Source of the DNA: Acidobacteriota bacterium
GTDB lineage: Bacteria; Actinomycetota; Acidimicrobiia; Spongiisociales; ZC4RG35
Assembly: GCA_022573225.1 (NCBI GenBank)
Contig: JACZUI010000031.1
Coordinates: 379-33,179, forward strand
DNA length: 32,801 nucleotides
Reading direction: 5' to 3'
A model generated the notes under the pieces. The model did not search any database. It was not told the origin of the DNA and was given only the letters and a program-made list of their open reading frames with translations. A program made the translations under genes and the position numbers. Shown in pieces: positions 1-7,392 of this stretch (the first letter of the stretch is position 1; the number at the start of each line of letters is the position of its first letter).

Positions 1-50
1 ATTCGGGTTGGATTTTTGCCGCCCTCCTCCGCCAGGAAGGTTCACAGTTC

Positions 51-602
51 GTGATACAGGAGTTCCGGGTGTTCCCGGCGGGTTCCGCCAACTTCAACGA
101 CCAACCCTCTTCTGATAGCGCAGCTCCCATTCCTGCCAATGGCGTGACAGCATCCGTCGTACGCAACTTCAGATACGGGACATTCAACCAGGACGCGATC
201 AGAGGACTCGTAGTCCCACAATCCTTTTCCGAGGAAGCCGCTCTCGACTGGCAGGACTTACTCATGTCGGGAGGGTTTGAGCCGGAACACGTCACCCCAG
301 AGTCCGGGAAAACACGGCGGGGCAGGCCACCGCTTCTAAACGAGGAACTCGCTCAGGTGGCGTACCACTACGACGAAGCCATCAGAAAACAGGTCAAGTC
401 TCCCATCTCCTACGTGGCCGACGCTATCGACGACCCCAACCCAGATCGTGTTCGTCAGGTGGTTTCCAAGTGTCGGCAGCGTGGATTTCTGACCAAGGCT
501 CCCGCCAAAGGCATACGCGGAGGCAGCATCACCGAAAAGGCGATTGCGATTCTCCGGCAGATCGAGATTGAAGGAAGACCACAAGAAGGAGAAGCAGGAT
601 GA
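51..602 (+). CDS. Hypothetical protein of the integrative element, upstream of the integrase
   Basis: Function not recognised. The frame starts at a GTG preceded by AGGAAGG 10 nt upstream and ends in an ATGA overlap with the integrase start at 599, so the two are probably translationally coupled. The frame is also open leftwards to base 3, so the gene may begin outside the window. Residues 88-95 (KTRRGRPP) resemble an AT-hook-like basic patch. Residues 95-150 read as a compact helical region (VADAIDDPNPDRVRQVVSKC, then RQRGFLTKAP) typical of a small helix-turn-helix DNA-binding domain. Tight coupling to an integrase suggests a regulator or recombination accessory protein of the element, which is an inference. 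It could instead be cargo. Confidence 0.6.
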   Translation: MIQEFRVFPAGSANFNDQPSSDSAAPIPANGVTASVVRNFRYGTFNQDAIRGLVVPQSFSEEAALDWQDLLMSGGFEPEHVTPESGKTRRGRPPLLNEELAQVAYHYDEAIRKQVKSPISYVADAIDDPNPDRVRQVVSKCRQRGFLTKAPAKGIRGGSITEKAIAILRQIEIEGRPQEGEAG

Positions 603-1699
603 ATGGGAGTGTCGACTACCGACCGGATAGGCCGCGGCCCTGGCGTGCCAGGTACACCGGCCCCGACGGGCGACAGCACTCGAAGAGTTGGAGAACCAAG
701 GTAGAAGCGCAACGGTGGCTACGGGCCGAAATCGGCAAGATAGATCGTGGCGATTGGATGGACCCCGCTGGCGGAATGCAGCTCCTGAGTGACTATGCAC
801 TTGCCTGGTTGGCCAGACGGGTGAAGGCGAACGAGAAGACCAAAGAGTGGTACGACGGCATTCTTCGGTCACGTGTTCTCCCGATCTTCGGCGAATACCA
901 ACTCCGGCGGATAGATGCGGCAAGCATTCGAGGATGGGTGACGGCCATGATGGACGATGGACTGTCTCCGGCGAGGATTCGTCATTCTCACCAGGTTGTC
1001 CGGTCGATCTTGAATCAGGCAGTCGGGGATGGCCTCATCGGAAGTAATCCGGCGACCGACATCTCCTTGCCGAGGGAGCATGCCAGGGAGATGCTGTCCT
1101 TGACCCCAGAACAGTTGCGTGATCTGGCTCGGCATGCAGACACCGTCAATGAGGGCGAAGGAACTCTCATCACCTTCCTCGGATACAGCGGACTCAGATG
1201 GGGCGAGCTGATTGCTTTGCGCGTTCGATCAGTTGATCTCATGAACGGTCGTATCCAGGTGAAGGATGCGGCGACCGAGGTTGGTGGTCGTCTTGTTTTT
1301 GGTCCGCCGAAGAACCATCGCCAACGTGTCGTGATACTTCCCAAGTCCGTAGTTCGGCTTCTCGAAGGGCGACTGGCTTCTGCTGCGCTTGACGACTTGG
1401 CCTTCACTGCCCCTGAGGGCGGGCCACTTCGTAACTCAAACTACCGAAAGAACTTGTGGCTTCCGGCAGTCGCAGCTTTGGCTGTCGAACACCCGCACCT
1501 AGTCGGTCTCAGGATCCACGATCTACGTCATACCGCAGCGAGTCTGGCCATCTCCTCCAACGCCAACATCAAAGTGGTGCAGAGGATGTTGGGACACAAG
1601 CACGCCTCAATGACCCTTGACCGTTACGGACACCTCTTCACAGAGGATTTGGAGGCGCTCGCTGACCGACTAGACGAGGTCTATCGGAGGGCAGCCTGA
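599..1699 (+). CDS. Tyrosine recombinase / phage-type integrase
   Basis: Catalyses site-specific integration and excision of the element through a covalent 3'-phosphotyrosine. At 366 aa it has the usual family length. The N-terminus (about 1-55) looks like an arm-binding domain (PWRARYTGPDGRQHSKSW), followed by a SAM-like core-binding domain (about 60-155) and the catalytic domain. All active-site residues are visible: R200 in SGLRWGEL, K238 in the beta-hairpin, H307 and R310 in HDLRH, H333 in LGHKH and the nucleophile Y343. It is therefore predicted to be active. The stop codon lies 84 nt from the 3' end of the convergent tRNA-Lys gene, the classic position for an integrase beside its attachment site. 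The element itself extends off the left edge. Confidence 0.95.
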   Translation: MNGSVDYRPDRPRPWRARYTGPDGRQHSKSWRTKVEAQRWLRAEIGKIDRGDWMDPAGGMQLLSDYALAWLARRVKANEKTKEWYDGILRSRVLPIFGEYQLRRIDAASIRGWVTAMMDDGLSPARIRHSHQVVRSILNQAVGDGLIGSNPATDISLPREHAREMLSLTPEQLRDLARHADTVNEGEGTLITFLGYSGLRWGELIALRVRSVDLMNGRIQVKDAATEVGGRLVFGPPKNHRQRVVILPKSVVRLLEGRLASAALDDLAFTAPEGGPLRNSNYRKNLWLPAVAALAVEHPHLVGLRIHDLRHTAASLAISSNANIKVVQRMLGHKHASMTLDRYGHLFTEDLEALADRLDEVYRRAA

Positions 1700-1783
1700 T
1701 CTCGAACTGGACCACCCATGGACCAAAGCGGTGACGATTGTCCGGCTGTCCCTATCACAGGCACCTGACCAGGACGTTCTCAG

Positions 1784-1829
1784 TGGGTCCCGTGGGAATC
1801 GAACCCACAACCTTCGGGTTAAAAGCCCG
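1784..1829 (-). other. Putative attachment site in the 3' half of tRNA-Lys
   Basis: Integrases next to a tRNA usually recombine in the anticodon-loop to 3'-end part of the gene, and a direct copy of that part marks the far end of the element. The integrase ends 84 nt from this 3' end and points at it. No second copy of the tRNA 3' half is visible in the window, as expected if the element extends leftwards. The exact crossover cannot be read from the sequence. Confidence 0.5.
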
Positions 1830-1856
1830 CTGCTCTGCCAATTGAGCTAGGGACCC
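1784..1856 (-). tRNA. tRNA-Lys (anticodon UUU)
   Basis: The minus strand folds into a standard 73-nt cloverleaf. The acceptor stem GGGTCCC/GGGACCC is perfect. The D-arm has GCTC/GAGC, the anticodon loop CTTTTAA gives UUU, the variable loop is 5 nt, and the T-arm is GTGGG-TTCGATT-CCCAC. Base pair 27-43 is a G-A mismatch. The discriminator base is A and no CCA is encoded. The 3' end faces the integrase gene, so the gene probably doubles as the attachment site. A possible -10 box TACTCT lies at 1867-1872 on the minus strand, 10 nt upstream of the mature 5' end. Confidence 0.97.
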
Positions 1857-1955
1857 TTGCCGTGACAGAGTACCCGAGCCTCGCCCGGTCTATAGATCGG
1901 ATCGACCAACCCAAATGGAGTCACAAGGCCAAATTTCGGGTGGGACCGGTGCCGC

Positions 1956-2471
1956 TCAGGCTTCGATGGGTGCAGGGCGGCTGACACCGATTCCGCTCAG
2001 GGTTTCAGCGCCGTACTTCGCTATTTCTGCGGTGATGTCGAGGGCCCGGACCGTCGGGGCAGCATCGCCTTCAATCCGATCTGCCGGCACCAGCCATGCC
2101 ACTTCGAAGTCGATCCCGTCGGGATCTCGCCCGTAGAGAGCCTTGGTCGTTCCGTGGTCGGTGGCGCCGACGAGAGCTTTCTCGGCGGAGAGGCGGTCCG
2201 AGATTTCGGCCAGATCCTGGAGGGTGTCTACCTCCCAGGCGAGGTGATAGAGGCCGACGGTCTGTCGTCCGGCCATCGAGGGACCGGCGCCCTCGCCGAT
2301 CGAGAAGAGCCCCAGGTCGTGATCGTTGCTAGACCCCTCGGCCTGCATGAATATCGCACCCGGGAGCTCGAATGGGAGCCTCCTGAAACCGAGGACTCTC
2401 GAATAGAACTCAGAGGACTTTTCTGCGTCCCTCACGTAGAGGACTGCGTGGTTGAGACGGTGAATGGGCAT
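1956..2471 (-). CDS. VOC (glyoxalase/extradiol dioxygenase) family protein
   Basis: Vicinal-oxygen-chelate fold protein of 171 aa. The first beta-alpha-beta-beta-beta half begins INHAVLYVRD-like (RLNHAVLYVRDAEKSSEFYS). The second contains VGLYHLAWEVDTLQDL and ends in DPDGIDFEVAW, the signature that supplies the last metal ligand Glu. His8, the His of HLAWEV and this Glu are the likely metal triad. The last 35-40 residues extend beyond the VOC core. Family members include catechol 2,3-dioxygenases and glyoxalases, and the substrate cannot be assigned here. The start has a Shine-Dalgarno GGAGGA unusually close (3-4 nt). It is a single leftward gene between tRNA-Lys and the EndoIV/PolD fusion. 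Confidence 0.85.
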   Translation of the reverse strand: MPIHRLNHAVLYVRDAEKSSEFYSRVLGFRRLPFELPGAIFMQAEGSSNDHDLGLFSIGEGAGPSMAGRQTVGLYHLAWEVDTLQDLAEISDRLSAEKALVGATDHGTTKALYGRDPDGIDFEVAWLVPADRIEGDAAPTVRALDITAEIAKYGAETLSGIGVSRPAPIEA

Positions 2472-2688
2472 GTGTCCTCCAAGTCTCGGGCGAGGTCAGA
2501 TATTCCTCTACCGTCCTTGATCCAGACTCTGATCGACGAGTTCATCGGGAAGTGCCGAGTCGGTTATCGCCCCCGCTATTCCAATGATCCCGATCCAGGC
2601 CAGCAGCCAGCTGAATCGGTTGCCGGTCCGGATCTGGGAGATCGGGCAACCGTCATCCCTTACATCATCGCGGTCCCGTCCGTTACGA

Positions 2689-2706
2689 ATCGGTTGCGAA
2701 ACCGAT
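2689..2706. promoter_or_regulatory. Inverted repeat, candidate operator upstream of the EndoIV/PolD fusion gene
   Basis: ATCGGTT (2689-2695) and AACCGAT (2700-2706) form a perfect 7-bp dyad around GCGA. It ends 7 nt before a TAGCCT -10 candidate, so it would overlap the -35 region. A repressor site is possible but the dyad is short enough to occur by chance. Confidence 0.3.
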
Positions 2707-2713
2707 CATCTCG

Positions 2714-2719
2714 TAGCCT
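2714..2719 (+). promoter_or_regulatory. -10 box TAGCCT of the EndoIV/PolD fusion gene
   Basis: TANNNT hexamer ending 6 nt before the GTG start at 2726. No Shine-Dalgarno is present, which fits a leaderless transcript and supports that GTG as the start. Confidence 0.5.
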
Positions 2720-2725
2720 GCTCGG

Positions 2726-4543
2726 GTGAGTTCGATCAGATTCGGGATGTCTCGGCTCCCTTCTGAGGGATCCGACCACGCGTCGTTTCTCGATGACCTG
2801 GTCTCGAAGGGCCACCGTGCCCTGGAACTGCCGTTTGTCGATGGTTTCCCCTGGAAGGAGAAGCAGTCCCGCTCGTTTGGAGAGCTTGCCGCTGCCCGCG
2901 ATCTCCGGCTCTCGATCCATGCTCCCTACTTCGCCGGGCTCACCCTGCCCGACGAGGAACGGGGCAGGCAGTCGCTGGCCGCCCTAGAGCACACCATGAA
3001 GCTGGGACGCTGGCTGGGAGCGCCGGTGATCGTTGCCCATTTCGGGAGCAACTATGAGGAGGAGCCCGAGATTCTGATGGATCGGATCCGGTCCCGACTC
3101 GACCGTATCGGTGAGAAGGTTGAAGAACTCGGGGTGGGGCTTGGTCTGGAGACCGCCGGAAACAAGAGGTCATTCGGAAGCCTCGGTGACATCGCCCAAC
3201 TTGCTTCCGAGTACTCGTTTGTTCGCCCGGTGATCGACTGGGCCCATGTTCACGCCATGACCGGTGGCGGGCTCACATCGAAGGAGGCCTTTGCCGGGGT
3301 CCTCGCCTTTGTCTCCGAAGGCTTCCCGGGGTGGATGATCAGCCCCCTTCAGACTCAGTTCTCAGACAATGAGTTTGGTGATGCTGGAGAAATCAAACAT
3401 GTGCCATACGGGGAGGGATCCCTGCGGGTAGGCCCGCTCATCGAGGCTGCGGCAGAGGCCGGCGTTTCGATGGTGGTGATTTCGGAGGCTCGCGACATGC
3501 CCAGTCATGATCTGATCTGGCAGGAAGTCCAGGCTCACATGAGCGACCCGCCACATACCGAAGGCGTCTCCGTTGCGACCGCGCCGATCGAGTTCCCTTC
3601 GCCGGTCGTCGCCACTCGGGACGGCAAGAAGTATCAACCGGTGGGACTGGAGCGACCCCTCGGCCTTTCCAATCTCGACAAGGTGTTCTTTCCAGAAGAT
3701 TCGTACACCAAGGGCGACATCATCCAGTACTACGCCTCCGTGGCGCCGATGTTGCTGCCGCATCTCGAGGGACGTCCGATCTCGATGAACCGATACCCCG
3801 ACGGGATCGGAGGGCCCTCGTTCTATGAGAAGAGAGCCCCGGGACATCAGCCAGAGTGGATGAGAACTGGCTCGGTGCCCTCCGACTCGCAAGGAGGGAG
3901 CATCGAGTTCCTACTTGCCGACTCACGAGAATCCGTGATGTGGTTTGCCAACATGGGTTGCGTCGAAGTGCATCCGTTTCACTCCCGGATCGGCGCGCTG
4001 GACCACCCCGACTACGCGATCTTCGACTTCGACCCCGCAGAAGGCTCGACTTGGTCCCAAGTCGTCGCCGGCGCCCAGTTGCTCAAGGTGGCCTTGGGTC
4101 AGCTCGGCCTGGTGGGTTATCCCAAGCTCTCCGGATCGCGGGGCCTTCATGTCTATGTGCCGCTGGACCCTGTGCACGATTACGCCCGGGTACGGAGATT
4201 CGTGGGGGAGGTGGGCAATTATCTGGCGGCTGCAAATCCCGACGACATCACGATGGAGTGGGATAAGCCAAAGCGGAGAGGGAAGGTTTTCGTTGACCAC
4301 AACCGCAACGCCTTTGGCCAAACGGTGGCATCGGTCTATTCGGTCAGGCCTCGTACCGGGGCCCCGGTTTCTGCACCCCTGACGTGGGATGAGGTGGCCG
4401 TTCTGCGCAACGGCGACATCACGATTGCCAACCTGTGGGACCGCCTCCAGCGCCTTGGTGATCTGTTTGCCCCCGTCGTTCAGGGCGGACAGACCCTGGA
4501 CTCGGCCGAGAAGGCACTGGATATACCTCAAGGAGGGCAATAG
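2726..4543 (+). CDS. Fusion protein: endonuclease IV-like TIM barrel + LigD-type polymerase domain
   Basis: Predicted DNA-repair protein of 605 aa. Residues 1-275 are an AP-endonuclease-2/endonuclease IV-like TIM barrel. Putative metal ligands are H65 (SIHAPYF), H105 (IVAHFGS), E142 (LGLETAGN), D171 and H174 (VIDWAHVHA), E222/H225 (GEIKHVPYGEG) and E254 (VISEARD). The strand that usually carries a His in an H-F-S motif reads QTQFS, so one ligand may be lost. Residues 305-600 match the polymerase domain of ligase D: the D-x-D pair is D434/D436 (IFDFDPAEG), followed by SGSRGLHVYVP with H475 and the third Asp D524 (KVFVDHNRN). In LigD this domain does gap filling and ribonucleotide addition during non-homologous end joining. 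No ligase or Ku gene is in the window. The fusion suggests an enzyme that processes and fills damaged ends or abasic sites; that role is inference. Confidence 0.88.
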   Translation: MSSIRFGMSRLPSEGSDHASFLDDLVSKGHRALELPFVDGFPWKEKQSRSFGELAAARDLRLSIHAPYFAGLTLPDEERGRQSLAALEHTMKLGRWLGAPVIVAHFGSNYEEEPEILMDRIRSRLDRIGEKVEELGVGLGLETAGNKRSFGSLGDIAQLASEYSFVRPVIDWAHVHAMTGGGLTSKEAFAGVLAFVSEGFPGWMISPLQTQFSDNEFGDAGEIKHVPYGEGSLRVGPLIEAAAEAGVSMVVISEARDMPSHDLIWQEVQAHMSDPPHTEGVSVATAPIEFPSPVVATRDGKKYQPVGLERPLGLSNLDKVFFPEDSYTKGDIIQYYASVAPMLLPHLEGRPISMNRYPDGIGGPSFYEKRAPGHQPEWMRTGSVPSDSQGGSIEFLLADSRESVMWFANMGCVEVHPFHSRIGALDHPDYAIFDFDPAEGSTWSQVVAGAQLLKVALGQLGLVGYPKLSGSRGLHVYVPLDPVHDYARVRRFVGEVGNYLAAANPDDITMEWDKPKRRGKVFVDHNRNAFGQTVASVYSVRPRTGAPVSAPLTWDEVAVLRNGDITIANLWDRLQRLGDLFAPVVQGGQTLDSAEKALDIPQGGQ

Positions 4544-4584
4544 GTTCGATTGAGCCTATTTTTCGCGAGGTTGCCAGGGACCGC

Positions 4585-4590
4585 TAGATT
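4585..4590 (+). promoter_or_regulatory. -10 box TAGATT of the HisA-like/VOC gene
   Basis: TAGATT ends 6 nt before the ATG at 4597. There is no convincing Shine-Dalgarno, which is consistent with leaderless transcription separate from the upstream gene that stops at 4543. Confidence 0.55.
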
Positions 4591-4596
4591 CAGGGC

Positions 4597-5676
4597 ATGA
4601 AGATCTATGCCCGGGTGAACATCCTTGGTGGATTGTCGGTTCGTTTGCCCCATGGCGGACTCGACGAAGCGATCGCACTTGACAACGATCCGATCGGGCG
4701 CGCCAAGAATTGGGCCGAGCAGGGTGTCGATTATCTCCACATCGTCGACCTCGATGCCGCCGCGTACGGTGACTATCGAAATCGCTCGCTGATAGATCGT
4801 CTCGTCGACGAGCTGGACATCCCGGTGCAGGTTGCTGGTGGCATCAGGTCCGAGGGAGAGGCAGAGCGGCTCATTGCGAACGGAGCCTGGCGGATCGTGA
4901 TGGGCACCGCGGCGATCGAGAACCAGAATATGGTGTGGGATCTCTGTCGCGAAAACCCCGACAAGATCGTCGTGTCACTCGACGTGGTGCAAAACGAGGA
5001 GATCGCCACCCGGGGTTGGACTCAGAACAGTGGCCGTTTTCTCGAAGAGGTCCTCATTGAGATGTCATCTGCCGGTGCAGTGGCCTTTCTGGTTGCGGAG
5101 GCCGGACGCGATGCACTCGAGGAACCACCCAACCTCGAAGTCCTTTCGGCGGCCCTGGCAGCCGTTGACGAGCCGGTAATCGCGTCGGGCGGGGTCAGAG
5201 ACCTTGACGACCTTCGGACGCTGACTCGTCTTCAATCGTCGGGTCGGATGCTCGACGGCGTGGTGGTGGGTCGGGAGGTTACGGCCGGGCGTTTCACGAT
5301 CTCAGAGGCGAAGCAGGTTATGGCCGGTGGAGGCCCGATGCGCGCCCCCGGCGGAATCAACGCGACGACAGTGAGAGTGGGGGTCAACTCACTCGAGGCC
5401 TCGCTGGGCTTCTACACCGACCTGCTCGGGTTCGCCCCTGTGCGTACCCCCAATCTTGGAGTGGCCGCGGCCGTGGTGCAGTCGGGACCTGGACAGCAGA
5501 TCGAGCTCGTCGAGAACCCTGATGCAGGTCAACCCGACAGTCTGACGGTCGCAGTCGACGAAATCGAACGATGGAAGGAGCACTTCGGCAACGTCGGCAT
5601 CGAGGTTCAATCAGGCGATGCCGTTTTGGAAATCATCGATCCCGACGGGTTGACCATTCGATTCGAAGAGGGGTAG
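4597..5676 (+). CDS. HisA-like (beta-alpha)8 barrel fused to a VOC domain
   Basis: Residues 1-245 are clearly HisA/HisF-family. Phosphate-binding loops AGGIRSEGEAERL (80-92) and ASGGVRDLDDL (196-206), and the GVVVGREVTAGRFTISEA strand (221-238), are all present. The HisA catalytic Asp at position 8 is Asn here (YARVNILGG). The second Asp, D129, is kept (VVSLDVV). The usual R-D-G-T segment reads GRDALEEPPN. Residues 258-359 form one VOC/glyoxalase module (TTVRVGVNSLEASLGFYTDL through EIIDPDGLTIRFEEG). Normal HisA is about 240 aa and isomerises ProFAR in histidine synthesis. No other his genes are nearby, so a true histidine-pathway role is doubtful and a divergent activity on another phosphorylated substrate is possible. 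The stop codon abuts the convergent aldehyde dehydrogenase stop. Confidence 0.85.
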   Translation: MKIYARVNILGGLSVRLPHGGLDEAIALDNDPIGRAKNWAEQGVDYLHIVDLDAAAYGDYRNRSLIDRLVDELDIPVQVAGGIRSEGEAERLIANGAWRIVMGTAAIENQNMVWDLCRENPDKIVVSLDVVQNEEIATRGWTQNSGRFLEEVLIEMSSAGAVAFLVAEAGRDALEEPPNLEVLSAALAAVDEPVIASGGVRDLDDLRTLTRLQSSGRMLDGVVVGREVTAGRFTISEAKQVMAGGGPMRAPGGINATTVRVGVNSLEASLGFYTDLLGFAPVRTPNLGVAAAVVQSGPGQQIELVENPDAGQPDSLTVAVDEIERWKEHFGNVGIEVQSGDAVLEIIDPDGLTIRFEEG

Positions 5677-7239
5677 CTAACCCCTTATCAAGGTTCTGGA
5701 CTGCTCTCTGAGGAACTGCCGCAGGTACCAGGGTCCGCCCCCGCCACTCCCCGAGGTGCCCGACCCTTTCCATCCGCCGAAGGACTGGATATCGGGCCAT
5801 GCCCCTGTTGTAGCCCCGGCGGCGCGATTCACATAGGTGACACCGGCCTCGATCCGGTTAAACCACGACTCGATCTCATCGTCATCGTTTGAGAAAAGGC
5901 CTGCAGTAAGACCGAACTCGGTGTCATTGGAGAGGGCGATTCCTTCTTCGAGTGACGAGACACTGGCTACCAGGACGAATGGCATGAACAGCTCTTCGGT
6001 CCACACCCATGAGTCGAGCGGCGCCGTGGCGAGCGTCGGCTCTACATAGAACCCTTTGTCGAGTCCGTCCCCCTTGAGCACGTTGCCACCGGCGAGAATC
6101 GTCCCCCCGTTGTCCTGGACCTCGTCGACGGCGCGTCGAAACCTCTCGACTACTCCGCTGTCGATGACTGGGCCCATGAATGTCTTCACGTCGAATGGGT
6201 CGCCAACCGTGACAGTCTCGGTTGCGGCGACGAGCTTGTCGACAAGTTCCTCATACACGCCGTCCTGGACGTAAACCCTCGATGTGGCGCTGCACTTCTG
6301 CCCACTCAGGCCGAACGCCCCCCGAATGATTCCTTCGCTTGCCACATCGAGGTCGGCGGACCTGGTGACGACCACCGGGTTCTTGCCACCCATCTCGCAT
6401 GAGACAGGCTTGGGTCGCTTGTCGTTGGCAGTTCGAAGGAGGTTCATGCCTACCGGATATGACCCGGTGAAAGTGATCCCATCGATGTCGTCATGGTGAG
6501 TCAGGTGATCGCCGATCTCAACGCCACGGCCCGTCAGGATGTGGAGAGCACCGTCGGGCAGTCCGGCCTCCTGCATGACGCGGTAGAACTCCAAAGCCAT
6601 CAACGCCCCCGTGTTGGAGGGTTTCATCACCACAGTGTTTCCGGTGATCAGCGCGCCGATACTCGGACCGCCGGCGAGGGCCATCGGAAAGTTGAAGGGG
6701 GAGATGACCACCCAAACTCCAAATGGTCTGAGGACGGATGTGTTGACCTCGTTCTCGCCTAGGGCGTTCAGTTCAGTGACATAACCGTCGTTCTTGGCGA
6801 TCTGGCGTGCGTAGTAGCGGAAGAACTCCACAGTCTCTGCAACGTCTCCAAGGGACTCGAGGCGGCTCTTGCCGATCTCAAAGGACATCAATGCCGCAAG
6901 TTCAAAGGTGTGCTCATCCATGATGTCGGCGGCCCTGAGCATCAGATCCCGCCGTCGTTCCCAACCCCAAGCTTCCCACTCTGGGGCAAACGCCTTGGCC
7001 GCGGCAATCGCGTCATCTACGTCCTGGATCGTGGCTTGGGCATATCGCCCGACGACAATGTCCTGATCGATCGGCGACAGTTCTTCATACAGATCCCTGT
7101 CGACTCGGCTTTCGCCATTGACGATGACCCCATGGGTCTGTCCGATCCGGTCACGAACTGCCTCAACCGAGGCTTCGTAAGCCTCGTTCAGCTCCTTGTT
7201 GTCCACCGACATCGTGGCATAAGTGATCTTCATGACCAT
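5677..7239 (-). CDS. Aldehyde dehydrogenase, probably L-glutamate gamma-semialdehyde (P5C) dehydrogenase
   Basis: NAD(P)-dependent ALDH superfamily enzyme of 520 aa. It carries the cofactor loop ITFTGSYPVG, the general-base Glu in CEMGGKNPVVV and the catalytic Cys in GLSGQKCSATS. The C-terminus ends with PDIQSFGGWKGSGTSGSGGG and YLRQFLREQSRTL, a pattern characteristic of the P5C dehydrogenase (RocA/PutA C-terminal) branch. That would complete proline breakdown together with the proline dehydrogenase at 24381. Subfamily assignment is by eye. The start at 7239 (MVMKIT) is chosen because GGAGGA sits 8 nt upstream (7248-7253). An in-frame ATG at 7260 lies upstream of that ribosome site. Transcription diverges from the histidine kinase gene. 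Confidence 0.85.
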   Translation of the reverse strand: MVMKITYATMSVDNKELNEAYEASVEAVRDRIGQTHGVIVNGESRVDRDLYEELSPIDQDIVVGRYAQATIQDVDDAIAAAKAFAPEWEAWGWERRRDLMLRAADIMDEHTFELAALMSFEIGKSRLESLGDVAETVEFFRYYARQIAKNDGYVTELNALGENEVNTSVLRPFGVWVVISPFNFPMALAGGPSIGALITGNTVVMKPSNTGALMALEFYRVMQEAGLPDGALHILTGRGVEIGDHLTHHDDIDGITFTGSYPVGMNLLRTANDKRPKPVSCEMGGKNPVVVTRSADLDVASEGIIRGAFGLSGQKCSATSRVYVQDGVYEELVDKLVAATETVTVGDPFDVKTFMGPVIDSGVVERFRRAVDEVQDNGGTILAGGNVLKGDGLDKGFYVEPTLATAPLDSWVWTEELFMPFVLVASVSSLEEGIALSNDTEFGLTAGLFSNDDDEIESWFNRIEAGVTYVNRAAGATTGAWPDIQSFGGWKGSGTSGSGGGGPWYLRQFLREQSRTLIRG

Positions 7240-7392
7240 GTGCAGGGTCCTCCGTGTCAATTTGGGCCGACTTTACAGCCTTTTGACCAGGGTTCGAATC
7301 GCAAATGTGCCTGATCGGGACCGACCTTGGAGCAATCGTCAATAGGTCTATAGACCGGTTCGGGCTAGCACGGCTGATGCCGATGTTTTGAT

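Noticed and set aside
2508-2635. Minus-strand open stretch encoding a hydrophobic segment (FSWLLAWIGIIGIAGAI) ending in stop at 2508-2510
   Set aside because: It looks like a small membrane protein of about 35 residues directly upstream of the VOC gene, but no ATG, GTG or TTG start exists in that frame; it may be a decayed gene. The gap 2472-2725 otherwise shows only the promoter and dyad reported.
7345-7358. Palindrome GGTCTATAGACC upstream of the histidine kinase, sharing TCTATAGACCGG with the region upstream of tRNA-Lys (1887-1898, minus strand)
   Set aside because: A shared 12-mer in 33 kb is expected by chance, and its distance to the two starts differs, so no common promoter element can be claimed.
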